Positions 1 to 6,052 of a stretch of DNA of 6,303 nucleotides are shown here, piece by piece; the first letter of the stretch is position 1, and each line of letters begins with the position of its first letter. Under the pieces are notes generated by a model. That model was not told the origin of the DNA. It did no database searches and worked only from the letters and a program-made list of their open reading frames with translations. Source of the stretch: Bacteroidota bacterium (GTDB lineage Bacteria; Bacteroidota; Bacteroidia; Bacteroidales; Paludibacteraceae); NCBI GenBank assembly GCA_017860335.1, contig JAFNAU010000127.1, positions 1-6,303 of the forward strand, written 5' to 3'. The position numbers and the translations under genes are program-made.

Positions 1-1
1 C

Positions 2-205
2 AGGCTGACAGCTGTCGGTTACGGCGAAGAACAACCATTTACCGTTGATATCAGCACAGCAAAGAAATATAATTTCCTGAAAGAAAACACGATACTGACC
101 GAAGCATTTATCCAGACATTAACTCCTGTGCAGCAGGAAATAGCCAATCAGATTAACCGCCGAACCGAATTCAGGGTTTTGAAAACAACGTTCAATCTGT
201 ATTAA
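2..205 (+). CDS. OmpA-family C-terminal domain protein (3' fragment)
   Basis: This is the last 67 codons of a gene that begins before the window, read in the frame starting at base 2 and ending in TAA at 203-205. It starts RLTAVGYGEEQP and carries NRRTEFRVL at fragment residues 52-60, the two hallmarks of the end of an OmpA/MotB/Pal peptidoglycan-binding domain; the arginine pair lies in the segment that contacts diaminopimelate. The roughly 40 residues between the two motifs are longer than in E. coli Pal/OmpA, as is usual in Bacteroidota versions. The protein would sit in the outer membrane or periplasm and bind the cell wall. Domains upstream of this part, such as PD40 or TPR repeats common in the phylum, cannot be seen. 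thyA follows after 26 bp with no visible promoter or terminator between them. Confidence 0.88.
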   Translation, partial: RLTAVGYGEEQPFTVDISTAKKYNFLKENTILTEAFIQTLTPVQQEIANQINRRTEFRVLKTTFNLY

Positions 206-231
206 CAGCCCACACAAAGATAAAATTCCAC

Positions 232-1026
232 ATGAAACAATACTTAGACTTACTGAACCGGGTTCTTGCCGAAGGCGTGAAAAAGGAAGACCGCACCGGA
301 ACCGGAACCATGAGCGTTTTCGGGCATCAGATGCGCTTCAACCTCGAAGAAGGATTTCCCTGCCTGACCACCAAGAAACTTCACCTGAAATCCATCATTT
401 ATGAACTTCTGTGGTTTCTCAACGGTGACACCAACGCTAAATTCCTTCAGGATAACGGAGTTAGAATATGGAATGAATGGGCTGACGAAAACGGCGATCT
501 CGGACATATTTACGGCTATCAGTGGCGTTCGTGGCCCGATTACAAGGGTGGCTCCATCGATCAGATCACCGAAGCGATTGAAACGATCAAACACAATCCA
601 GACTCCCGCCGGATCATCGTAAGCGCCTGGAATGTAGCTGATCTGCCTAACATGAACCTCCCGCCCTGCCATGCTTTCTTTCAGTTTTACGTAGCTAACG
701 GACGATTGAGTCTGCAACTTTACCAGCGCAGCGCCGACATTTTTATCGGTGTTCCGTTTAATATCGCATCCTACGCCTTGCTGCTTCAGATGATGGCTCA
801 GGTAACCGGCCTCAAAGCAGGTGATTTTGTGCATACCCTGGGCGACGCTCACATTTATCTCAATCACCTCGAACAAGTAAAACTGCAACTTACCCGTGAG
901 CCCAGACCTCTGCCTCAAATGTTAATTAATCCAAATATAAGAGATATTTTCAGCTTCCAATACTCCGATTTTGAGCTGGTTAATTACGACCCTCATCCAC
1001 ACATAAAGGGCATTGTGGCCGTATAA
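232..1026 (+). CDS. thyA: Thymidylate synthase ThyA
   Basis: ThyA methylates dUMP to dTMP in the cytoplasm, using 5,10-methylenetetrahydrofolate as carbon donor and reductant and releasing dihydrofolate. The 264-residue product has exactly the E. coli ThyA length and, at the sites checked, the same numbering: Arg21 and the Arg126/Arg127 pair for phosphate binding, Glu58, Trp80, the nucleophile Cys146 in LPPCHAFFQF, Arg166 in YQRSADI, Asp169, Asn177, and His207/Tyr209 in GDAHIYL. The chain ends IVAV. No key residue is missing. The ATG at 232 gives the family N-terminus MKQYLDLL; the leader is A-rich without a Shine-Dalgarno. Only 26 bp separates it from the OmpA-like gene and no promoter-like sequence is visible, so it is probably read from upstream. 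A terminator follows, so the next gene, folA, is not simply co-transcribed although it regenerates the folate ThyA oxidises. Confidence 0.98.
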   Translation: MKQYLDLLNRVLAEGVKKEDRTGTGTMSVFGHQMRFNLEEGFPCLTTKKLHLKSIIYELLWFLNGDTNAKFLQDNGVRIWNEWADENGDLGHIYGYQWRSWPDYKGGSIDQITEAIETIKHNPDSRRIIVSAWNVADLPNMNLPPCHAFFQFYVANGRLSLQLYQRSADIFIGVPFNIASYALLLQMMAQVTGLKAGDFVHTLGDAHIYLNHLEQVKLQLTREPRPLPQMLINPNIRDIFSFQYSDFELVNYDPHPHIKGIVAV

Positions 1027-1057
1027 AAAAAATTAACACATTGTTCTGAAAATATTG

Positions 1058-1093
1058 AAACGGACAAACCGAATGGTTTTTCCGTTTTTTTTT
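1058..1093 (+). terminator. Intrinsic terminator of thyA
   Basis: A 13-bp stem with one mismatch (arms 1058-1070 and 1075-1087) closes a GAAT loop and runs into nine T at 1085-1093. It lies 31 bp past the thyA stop. The folA promoter's -7 box begins one base after the T run, so its -33 region must fall inside the hairpin. Confidence 0.9.
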
Positions 1094-1094
1094 G

Positions 1095-1102
1095 TAATTT
1101 TG
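1095..1102 (+). promoter_or_regulatory. Putative folA promoter, -7 box TAATTTTG
   Basis: TAATTTTG matches the Bacteroidota -7 consensus TAnnTTTG perfectly. The expected -33 TTG position, 19 bp upstream at 1073-1075, reads ATG, a 2-of-3 match lying across the loop and stem edge of the thyA terminator. Transcription would begin near 1109, giving a leader of roughly 48 nt before the folA ATG. Confidence 0.6.
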
Positions 1103-1156
1103 TCTGGCTTTTTAGGAAAGACAGTAAACAAACCAGTATAATTTAAGCCAAACAAC

Positions 1157-1663
1157 ATGTCAAAAGTTTCGATAATTGCTGCCATAGCTGACAATTTAGC
1201 AATTGGCAAGAACAACAAATTGCCCTGGCATTTGCCCGCAGATTTGAAACATTTCAAACAACTGACAACAGGTCATGCCGTTGTGATGGGAAAACGCACT
1301 TTTGAGAGTTTACCCAATGGTCCCCTTCCAAACAGGAAAAATATCGTACTCACCTCCATTCCCGAAGGCAATTTTGATAAATATTACGAAGCTACCTCCA
1401 TCAAGGATGCTCTTTACTTGTGTGAACACGAAGACGAAGTATTTATAATCGGTGGAGCTTCCATCTTTAGTCAGGCCATAAAGATGGTCGACTACATGTA
1501 TATTACCTGGGTACACGCCAATTTTGAAGCAGATACCTTCTTTCCGAAAATCAGCTTAAAAGTTTGGAAAGAAACCAGTCGTAAAGAATTCAAGGCGGAC
1601 GAACAAAATCCCTACCCTTATACATTCTGCGAATACGAAAGAATCGCTCCGAAAGAAAAATAA
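1157..1663 (+). CDS. folA: Dihydrofolate reductase
   Basis: This enzyme reduces dihydrofolate to tetrahydrofolate with NADPH, the step that replaces the cofactor consumed by ThyA, and is the target of trimethoprim-type antifolates. The 168-residue product is of normal length for a chromosomal enzyme. Visible motifs are AAIADNLAIG (residues 8-17), LPWHLPADL (22-30) with the conserved Trp24 and catalytic Asp29, VVMGKRTFESL (42-52) with the NADPH-binding GKRT, the folate-contacting Arg60 in PLPNRKN, IIGGASIF (97-104) with the Gly-Gly pair, and Thr127 in EADTFFP. The ATG at 1157 gives the expected MSKVSIIAAI start. It appears to have its own promoter and its own terminator, hence probably a single-gene transcript next to thyA. 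Nothing in the sequence suggests a resistance-type (plasmid) DHFR. Confidence 0.97.
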   Translation: MSKVSIIAAIADNLAIGKNNKLPWHLPADLKHFKQLTTGHAVVMGKRTFESLPNGPLPNRKNIVLTSIPEGNFDKYYEATSIKDALYLCEHEDEVFIIGGASIFSQAIKMVDYMYITWVHANFEADTFFPKISLKVWKETSRKEFKADEQNPYPYTFCEYERIAPKEK

Positions 1664-1684
1664 CCTGCAGAAAGAACTCAACAG

Positions 1685-1719
1685 AAAACAGTTTTTGTGA
1701 ATACAGAAACTGTTTTTTT
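1685..1719 (+). terminator. Intrinsic terminator of folA
   Basis: A 13-bp stem (arms 1686-1698 and 1703-1715, one G-U pair in RNA), extendable by one A-U pair, closes a GAAT loop and ends in seven T (1713-1719). It starts about 22 bp after the folA stop. Loop and stem length equal those of the thyA terminator, although the stem sequences differ. Confidence 0.88.
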
Positions 1720-1792
1720 ATGCAAACAATCCACGCTTAAGCAATTTTAATGTAATTATGACATTATTTTATGCAATATCAATACATTTTGA

Positions 1793-1822
1793 TTGACTTA
1801 TAAAATAATATTAGTATTTTTG
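1793..1822 (+). promoter_or_regulatory. asnA promoter, TTG-N19-TATTTTTG
   Basis: TTG at 1793-1795, a 19-bp A/T-rich spacer and TATTTTTG at 1815-1822 fit the Bacteroidota primary-sigma consensus fully. Transcription would begin near 1829, leaving about 30 nt of leader. The surrounding stretch 1720-1858 is A/T-rich and holds no gene. Confidence 0.75.
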
Positions 1823-1858
1823 CCAGACAAAACATATTAAAAATTCACATCAGCACAC

Positions 1859-2896
1859 ATGAGTTATTTCATCAAACCCCAAAATTATACTCCCATACTT
1901 GATCTTCAGCAGACAGAGTTAGGAATACAGAAAATAAAAGATTTTTTTCAGGCCAACCTTTCGGCAGAACTCCGGCTAAGAAGGGTGACTGCCCCTCTTT
2001 TTGTTTTACGCGGCACCGGACTGAACGATGACCTGAACGGTGTGGAACGTGCCGTGAATTTCCCGATCAAGGACATGGAGGATGCACGCGCGGAAGTAGT
2101 ACATTCACTGGCAAAATGGAAACGGGTTACCCTCGCCGATTACAACATTGAAAACGGCTACGGCATCTATACTGACATGAATGCCATCCGTGCCGACGAA
2201 GAGCTGGGCAACCTGCATTCGCTTTACGTTGACCAGTGGGACTGGGAACGCGTGATGGAAGCCAAAGAAAGGAACATTGACTTTCTGAAATCCATTGTAA
2301 ATAAAATATATGCTGCCTTCCTTCGCACCGAATACCTGGTGAGCGAGAGCTTTCCCGAAATAAGACCTTGTCTGCCACCGGAAATTGTATTCATTCATTC
2401 CGAAGAACTGTGTCAGCTCTATCCGACCCTTACACCCAAAGAAAGGGAATTTGAGATTACAAAGAAACACAAAGCTGTATTTATCATCGGAATCGGAGGC
2501 GAACTGAGCGACGGACAGAAACACGACGGACGTGCTCCCGACTACGACGACTGGACTACTCCGGGCGAAGACGGACTGCCGGGTCTGAACGGTGACATTG
2601 TATTATGGAATCCGGTGCTGGAAATGCCTTTCGAAGTATCTTCGATGGGAATACGCGTTGACAAAACAGCACTGCAGGAACAACTCAGGCTGTCCGGCAA
2701 GGAAGACCGCCTTGAATTGTACTTCCACAAAAGACTGATGAACGACACCCTGCCATTGTCCATCGGAGGTGGCATCGGACAGTCAAGACTGTGTATGTTT
2801 TTCCTGCGCAAAGCTCATATCGGCGAAATCCAGGCAAGCATCTGGCCCGAGGAAATAAAAGCCGAATGCGAAAAGGAAAATATTGTACTGATCTAA
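1859..2896 (+). CDS. asnA: Aspartate--ammonia ligase (asparagine synthetase A)
   Basis: AsnA makes asparagine from aspartate, ammonia and ATP through a beta-aspartyl-AMP intermediate in the cytoplasm; it is related in fold to class II aminoacyl-tRNA synthetases, with the AspRS/AsnRS type closest. The 345-residue product aligns along its length with E. coli AsnA (330 residues), the extra length being mostly N-terminal. Near-identical blocks are VHSLAKWKR (81-89), YVDQWDWERVM (123-133), LSDGQKHDGRAPDYDDW (216-232), NGDIVLWNPVLE (244-255), EVSSMGIRVD (259-268) and IGGGIGQSRL (302-311). By alignment Asp57, Ser83, Arg111, Gln126, Glu259 and Ser262 occupy substrate-site positions. The ATG at 1859 follows a leader without Shine-Dalgarno, normal for the phylum. 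A strong promoter upstream and a terminator downstream suggest a one-gene unit. No asnC-type regulator is adjacent. Confidence 0.97.
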   Translation: MSYFIKPQNYTPILDLQQTELGIQKIKDFFQANLSAELRLRRVTAPLFVLRGTGLNDDLNGVERAVNFPIKDMEDARAEVVHSLAKWKRVTLADYNIENGYGIYTDMNAIRADEELGNLHSLYVDQWDWERVMEAKERNIDFLKSIVNKIYAAFLRTEYLVSESFPEIRPCLPPEIVFIHSEELCQLYPTLTPKEREFEITKKHKAVFIIGIGGELSDGQKHDGRAPDYDDWTTPGEDGLPGLNGDIVLWNPVLEMPFEVSSMGIRVDKTALQEQLRLSGKEDRLELYFHKRLMNDTLPLSIGGGIGQSRLCMFFLRKAHIGEIQASIWPEEIKAECEKENIVLI

Positions 2897-2904
2897 ACCC
2901 CTTG

Positions 2905-2918
2905 CCCCCTAAAGGGGG
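2905..2918. repeat. CCCCCTAAAGGGGG hairpin, possible dispersed repeat
   Basis: A perfect 14-base palindrome, with a 6-bp stem and AA loop or a 5-bp stem and TAAA loop, lies 8 bp after the asnA stop and is preceded by CCCCTTG. It has no T run on the plus strand, so it is a poor terminator alone. From memory, similar C-run/TAAA/G-run elements recur between genes in Bacteroidota genomes; the window has only this copy. It may protect the asnA mRNA 3' end. Confidence 0.5.
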
Positions 2919-2954
2919 AGTTACAGAGCATTTATACAATAAAATACATTCGTT

Positions 2955-3002
2955 AATCCCTGAACGGCGCATTGTACGCGCTTTCAGGGATTCTCATTTT
3001 TT
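2955..3002 (+). terminator. Intrinsic terminator downstream of asnA
   Basis: A perfect 10-bp outer stem (AATCCCTGAA at 2955-2964 with TTCAGGGATT at 2983-2992) encloses a 4-bp GCGC inner stem (2967-2970 with 2978-2981) and a 7-base loop. Four bases later comes a six-T run (2997-3002). It is about 60 bp past the asnA stop and separates asnA from hisIE. Confidence 0.8.
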
Positions 3003-3014
3003 ATACCTCATTTA

Positions 3015-3045
3015 TTGTCAGTATAACCGTTTTTTTGTACTTTCG
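3015..3045 (+). promoter_or_regulatory. Putative hisIE promoter, TTG-N20-TACTTTCG
   Basis: TTG at 3015-3017 and TACTTTCG at 3038-3045 (seven of eight defined and free positions of TAnnTTTG) are 20 bp apart. Transcription would begin near 3052, about 28 nt before the hisIE ATG. There is no visible attenuator or His-codon leader peptide between the terminator and the gene. Confidence 0.55.
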
Positions 3046-3079
3046 CTGATTGTAAAATTGTTTCAAAAAATACAGAATT

Positions 3080-3673
3080 ATGACTATCGATTTCCAGAAA
3101 ATGGGTGGACTTGTTCCTGCAATAATTCAGGATGAAAACACACTCAAAGTACTCATGCTGGGTTTTATGAACGAAGAGGCGTTACAGAAAACCGAAGAAA
3201 CCGGGAAAGTAACTTTTTTCAGCAGAACCAAAAACAGACTTTGGACCAAAGGTGAAGAGAGCGGAAACTTTCTTGAAGTAGTTTCCATCACTCCCGATTG
3301 CGACAATGATACTTTGCTTATAAAAGTACATCCTGTGGGTTCGGTATGCCACACGGGTGCCGACACCTGCTGGAACGAGGATAACAAAACCGATATTGCA
3401 TTTTTGCAATACCTGCAGGAATTCATTCAGAAGCGCCACCACGAAATGCCGGAAGGGTCGTACACCACCTCCCTGTTCAATAAAGGCGCGAACCGTATGG
3501 CTCAGAAAGTGGGTGAAGAAGCTGTTGAAACCGTGATTGAAGCCATCAACGGAACAGACGAAGGATTTATCTACGAAGCATCCGACCTGATCTACCACCT
3601 GATTGTGTTGCTCACCTCCAAAGGTTTTTCGCTCAGCGATATTGCTGCCGAACTTCAGAAAAGACATAAATAA
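3080..3673 (+). CDS. hisIE: Bifunctional phosphoribosyl-AMP cyclohydrolase / phosphoribosyl-ATP pyrophosphatase HisIE
   Basis: The protein carries out the second and third steps of histidine synthesis: hydrolysis of phosphoribosyl-ATP to phosphoribosyl-AMP by the C-terminal HisE part, then ring opening to ProFAR by the N-terminal HisI part. The 197-residue product is of normal length for the fusion. HisI spans about 1-105, with SRTKNRLWTKGEESGN (48-63), the metal-binding acidic set in DCDND (73-77) and the zinc cysteines in CHTGADTCW (Cys90, Cys97). HisE spans about 108-197, with KVGEEAVE (143-150) and EASDLIYH (166-173), the acidic residues that bind magnesium. No other his gene is in view; it follows asnA behind a terminator, and ftsE follows after 48 bp with no separate promoter visible, so hisIE and ftsE probably share a transcript. 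The ATG at 3080 gives MTIDFQKMGGLVPAI, the expected start. Confidence 0.97.
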   Translation: MTIDFQKMGGLVPAIIQDENTLKVLMLGFMNEEALQKTEETGKVTFFSRTKNRLWTKGEESGNFLEVVSITPDCDNDTLLIKVHPVGSVCHTGADTCWNEDNKTDIAFLQYLQEFIQKRHHEMPEGSYTTSLFNKGANRMAQKVGEEAVETVIEAINGTDEGFIYEASDLIYHLIVLLTSKGFSLSDIAAELQKRHK

Positions 3674-3721
3674 TTCCGAAGGTTCATTCCAGTCATTTTT
3701 TACAACAAAAAAAGATATAAC

Positions 3722-4423
3722 ATGTCAGACAGAGCATTAATAAACTATAAAGGAGTAGAAGTTTGCCAACAGGAACTGGTAGTCCTCAAAAATATTAATC
3801 TGGAAATTTATCCGGGTGAATTTATTTATCTGCTCGGGAAAGTAGGAAGCGGAAAAAGCACCCTAATAAAATCATTTTATCACGAAATACCGATTTATGA
3901 AGGCGAAGCCCGTGTACTGGATTACGACCTGCGAAAAATCAGGACGAAAGATGTGGCACATCTGCGCCGCAAAATAGGCATCGTTTTTCAGGATTTCCAG
4001 CTGCTCATTGACCGGAGCGTCAACGCAAATCTGGAATTTGTACTCCGGGCTACCGGCTGGAAAGACAAAAATGCTATTGCCGAGCAAATCCAGCATGTAC
4101 TCAAACAAGTGGGCATGCAAACAAAAGGCTACAAAATGCCGCACCAGCTTTCGGGAGGAGAACAGCAACGTATCGTTATTGCACGCGCCCTGCTCAATTC
4201 ACCGGAAATCATTCTTGCCGACGAACCCACCGGAAACCTGGACCCGACAACCGGTCAGGACATCATGGACCTGCTTTACAACATCCGCAGATCAGGTACT
4301 ACTGTGCTGATAGCCACTCACAACCTTAGCTGGATCGATATCTTCGAAGGCAGAGTACTGATGTGTGAAGATGATAAATTGCTTGAGATTACAGCTGAAA
4401 CAAAACAAAAAGCTGAATATTAA
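3722..4423 (+). CDS. ftsE: FtsE-type ABC transporter ATP-binding protein
   Basis: FtsE is the cytoplasmic ATPase that pairs with the membrane protein FtsX at the division site and, in well-studied bacteria, drives activation of cell-wall hydrolases. The 233-residue product has all ABC ATPase motifs: Walker A GKVGSGKST (39-47), Q-loop Gln90 in IVFQDFQLL, signature LSGGEQQR (143-150), Walker B IILADEPT (163-170), D-loop NLD (172-174) and switch His200 in IATHN. RKIGIVFQDFQLL and the LDPTTG stretch are characteristic of FtsE rather than LolD or MacB, although these are close relatives and LolD-like is the main alternative. GKVGSG in place of the common GPSGAG P-loop is also seen in FtsE of this phylum, as far as I recall. 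No ftsX neighbour is present. It probably shares a transcript with hisIE and is closed by the terminator at 4448. Confidence 0.85.
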   Translation: MSDRALINYKGVEVCQQELVVLKNINLEIYPGEFIYLLGKVGSGKSTLIKSFYHEIPIYEGEARVLDYDLRKIRTKDVAHLRRKIGIVFQDFQLLIDRSVNANLEFVLRATGWKDKNAIAEQIQHVLKQVGMQTKGYKMPHQLSGGEQQRIVIARALLNSPEIILADEPTGNLDPTTGQDIMDLLYNIRRSGTTVLIATHNLSWIDIFEGRVLMCEDDKLLEITAETKQKAEY

Positions 4424-4447
4424 TCCACAATTTGGAATAAAATTATT

Positions 4448-4486
4448 AACAGACCGTATAAGCGCGAACTTATCCGGTCTGTTTTA
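4448..4486 (+). terminator. Intrinsic terminator of the hisIE-ftsE unit
   Basis: A 15-bp stem with one mismatch (arms 4448-4462 and 4469-4483; T4457 faces C4474) closes a CGCGAA loop and runs into TTTTA. It begins 25 bp after the ftsE stop. The T run is short (4482-4485) but the stem is long and carries the conserved CAGACCG/CGGTCTG core. Confidence 0.82.
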
Positions 4487-4534
4487 TTTATAATCTCACT
4501 GCATTTCTGATGGTTAATATCTGCCTGTTATTAT

Positions 4535-4556
4535 CTTCGGACAGAGCTTGTCGAAG
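4535..4556. repeat. Short palindromic repeat (CTTC-g-GACA / TGTC-GAAG)
   Basis: An 8-bp stem with one bulged G (4535-4543 with 4549-4556) closes the loop GAGCT. Read on the minus strand it gives the phrase CCTTCGACAAGCTC, which I recall as a common dispersed intergenic palindrome in many bacterial genomes, Bacteroidota included. Only one copy is in the window. It sits between the ftsE terminator and the convergent barrel gene, at the point where the sequence becomes more A/T-rich. The rest of 4487-4628 holds no gene; it includes a run of 12 A at 4605-4616. Confidence 0.55.
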
Positions 4557-4628
4557 GTGAAAAATTATTCAAAAGGAATCATTTAACACAAGCCCATTTA
4601 TTCAAAAAAAAAAAATCAAACTTCTTAA

Positions 4629-5144
4629 TTAAAAAGCATAGCCCGCGCCCAATGTTAATCCATCAAATCCGACTAAAGCTCTAAAAATAAATCCGTTTGA
4701 TGGTTTTTGATATCTGTATCCTACATTCAAGAGAATTGAAACCATATATTCATTTGGAAAATCATAAGCATTTAAAGCACTTTCGAAAAAAGTAAGCCTT
4801 CCACCTAAATCCATCTCAAAATGATTGTTTTTTTTACCTGAGAGAAAATTTAAAGAAACAGGGAATTGCAGCCCTGAAAATCCTTTATTTATTGGAATGG
4901 AAAAATAGCCTAATCCAAATCTCAGATTAAGATTTTGTATTAGCGAATGTTCGTAATTTAGTATAGTGCTTGTTCCATTAATATAAGCATAATTAAAGTA
5001 TCCAATATCTAAACCTACAGTGTTCTTTGAAAAAGACGGAACTATTTCTATTCTATCATTAGCAGCAAATTCACTGGCATTACCCTGGGAAAAAGACCAG
5101 ACACGACAACTAATGATAAAGAAAATGATAAAGAACTTTCTCAT
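4629..5144 (-). CDS. Small exported protein, probable outer-membrane beta-barrel
   Basis: I do not recognise a named family member. The 171-residue product starts MRKFFIIFFIISCRVWSFSQG, a secretion signal. Cleavage after the SFSQ stretch by signal peptidase I is the likelier reading; IISC at residues 10-13 formally fits a lipobox, but the hydrophobic core before it is very short and Arg follows the Cys. The mature part alternates polar and hydrophobic residues and is rich in Tyr, Phe and Gly, and the chain ends GLTLGAGYAF with a terminal Phe, the usual signal for outer-membrane barrel insertion. FPVSLNFLSGKKNNHFEMDL (94-113) and GYRYQKPSNGFIFRA (142-156) resemble motifs I recall in small uncharacterised Bacteroidota outer-membrane proteins. 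About eight strands would fit the length. It converges on ftsE and lies 103 bp downstream of the lipoprotein gene on the same strand. The DNA is clearly A/T-richer than the genes before 4423. Confidence 0.75.
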   Translation of the reverse strand: MRKFFIIFFIISCRVWSFSQGNASEFAANDRIEIVPSFSKNTVGLDIGYFNYAYINGTSTILNYEHSLIQNLNLRFGLGYFSIPINKGFSGLQFPVSLNFLSGKKNNHFEMDLGGRLTFFESALNAYDFPNEYMVSILLNVGYRYQKPSNGFIFRALVGFDGLTLGAGYAF

Positions 5145-5247
5145 GATTAAATTTATTAAATGATTATTAGCATACAGAATAAACTTAAATCGGAGATTTC
5201 ACATTGATAGCTATTGTTTAATCCGTATGTTCCGTGTACATTAAAAA

Positions 5248-5838
5248 CTATTCTACAAGTTTATATTCTAAGCCGTTTTTGATAAAACCCACCAAACCTT
5301 TGCCATTATGAATATAAATTTTATTTATATCCGGATTATTGTGTTGTAAATTTTCAACAGATATTACATCTTTAATGACTGAGTTTTTTAATTGATAACT
5401 GATTGTATCAAATTTAGAATCACCCCAATTTCTTAAAGGTTTATTCAAATCATAACTAATAACAAAGTAATTATTGCTAACGCTAGGATAGTAATTACTG
5501 CTATTTTTTTTGAATGTTAATTCATAATCAATAATTACCCTATGTGAAAATTCACAATAGCCGGAAATCTTGGGTAACTTGCCAATTACAGAACTGAAAT
5601 AGTATTGCGGTTGACAACCTTCTTCAATAGGTCCATCGAAAATACATGGTTTTGATTTGTAAGTTGAATCAATTTCAAATACTATTGTATCTAAATCGCT
5701 TTGATATCTTATTACATCTCCCGCTTTATAGGGCGTCCATCCCACAAGTTCTTCAGGAAAACCTGCACAATGATATATGCAGGATGACAAAAAAGAAGAA
5801 AAAAACAACAAGGCAAATGATAATTTTATTGTTTTCAT
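5248..5838 (-). CDS. Uncharacterised lipoprotein
   Basis: Start chosen at 5838, giving 196 residues beginning MKTIKLSFALLFFSSFLSSC, a classic lipoprotein signal with lipobox LSSC and lipidated Cys20. The frame stays open upstream to 5997, but those 53 residues lack any signal character and would bury the lipobox. The mature part has FPEELVGWTPYKAGDVIRY (27-45), resembling a recurrent motif of unnamed Bacteroidota lipoproteins, four more cysteines (24, 65, 75, 95) that might pair, a polar middle rich in Asn, Ser and Tyr, and an ending IYIHNGKGLVGFIKNGLEYK, again a recurring type in the phylum. Residues after Cys20 (IYHCAG) lack the acidic/lysine cluster used as a surface-export signal in some Bacteroidota, so a periplasm-facing location is a mild inference. 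No function can be assigned. No convincing promoter was found upstream; low G/C suggests accessory DNA. Confidence 0.75.
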   Translation of the reverse strand: MKTIKLSFALLFFSSFLSSCIYHCAGFPEELVGWTPYKAGDVIRYQSDLDTIVFEIDSTYKSKPCIFDGPIEEGCQPQYYFSSVIGKLPKISGYCEFSHRVIIDYELTFKKNSSNYYPSVSNNYFVISYDLNKPLRNWGDSKFDTISYQLKNSVIKDVISVENLQHNNPDINKIYIHNGKGLVGFIKNGLEYKLVE

Positions 5839-5961
5839 ATCTAAAATACTTTGATATTTATTTGATTGTTTTATTCGCGTTAATCCGCGTTGCTTACATA
5901 CGTCTTTTACGTGTTCTATTTGATAAACCTGTTCGGTATAGTTTCCGGAATTTGCAGTGTT

Positions 5962-5983
5962 AAAAGAAAAGCTCCTGCTTTTC
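5962..5983 (-). terminator. Minus-strand terminator-like hairpin
   Basis: On the minus strand GAAAAGC-AGGA-GCTTTTC forms a perfect 7-bp stem (5966-5983) followed by TTTT (5962-5965). No gene is visible just upstream on that strand for it to terminate. On the plus strand no T run follows, so it would not work there. Confidence 0.4.
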
Positions 5984-6023
5984 AAATAAAAAACCATTTT
6001 AAGATTCCCGTACTTTTTTTCAA

Positions 6024-6052
6024 CAAAAAATTATCACTGCCATCTACAGTGA
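6024..6052 (-). terminator. Second minus-strand hairpin with T run
   Basis: On the minus strand TCACTG-N7-CAGTGA (arms 6047-6052 and 6034-6039) is followed by TAATTTTTTG. The stem is only 6 bp, so it is a weak terminator candidate at best. It lies about 50 bp upstream, in the minus sense, of the hairpin at 5966-5983. Confidence 0.3.

Noticed and set aside
250..918. Long minus-strand open frame (222 codons) opposite thyA
   Set aside because: It mirrors a complete, motif-perfect thymidylate synthase, has no recognisable domain, and its open length follows from the codon use of thyA.
2105..2524. Minus-strand frames inside asnA
   Set aside because: They lie wholly within the conserved AsnA coding region and have no family features or promoter.
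2791..3135. Plus-strand frame spanning the asnA end and hisIE start
   Set aside because: It overlaps both real genes in another frame and crosses the terminator and promoter between them.
3182..3667. Minus-strand 161-codon frame opposite hisIE
   Set aside because: It is a shadow of the conserved HisI and HisE domains, with low-complexity Phe/Val-rich translation and no supporting signals.
4605..4616. Run of 12 A as a phase-variation tract
   Set aside because: It lies between convergent genes, outside any coding region and not between promoter elements that I can recognise, so slippage would have no clear effect.
5841..5848. Minus-strand TATTTTAG as the lipoprotein promoter
   Set aside because: It is two bases from the ATG, which would put the transcription start inside the coding region, and it lacks a matching -33 element.
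5646..5963. Plus-strand 105-codon frame antisense to the lipoprotein
   Set aside because: It contains a lysine run read from the A-rich complement of the signal peptide region and is a shadow of the lipoprotein gene.
5839..5997. N-terminal extension of the lipoprotein gene by 53 codons
   Set aside because: The internal ATG at 5838 gives a textbook lipoprotein signal; the extension would place it mid-protein and also spans a terminator-like hairpin.
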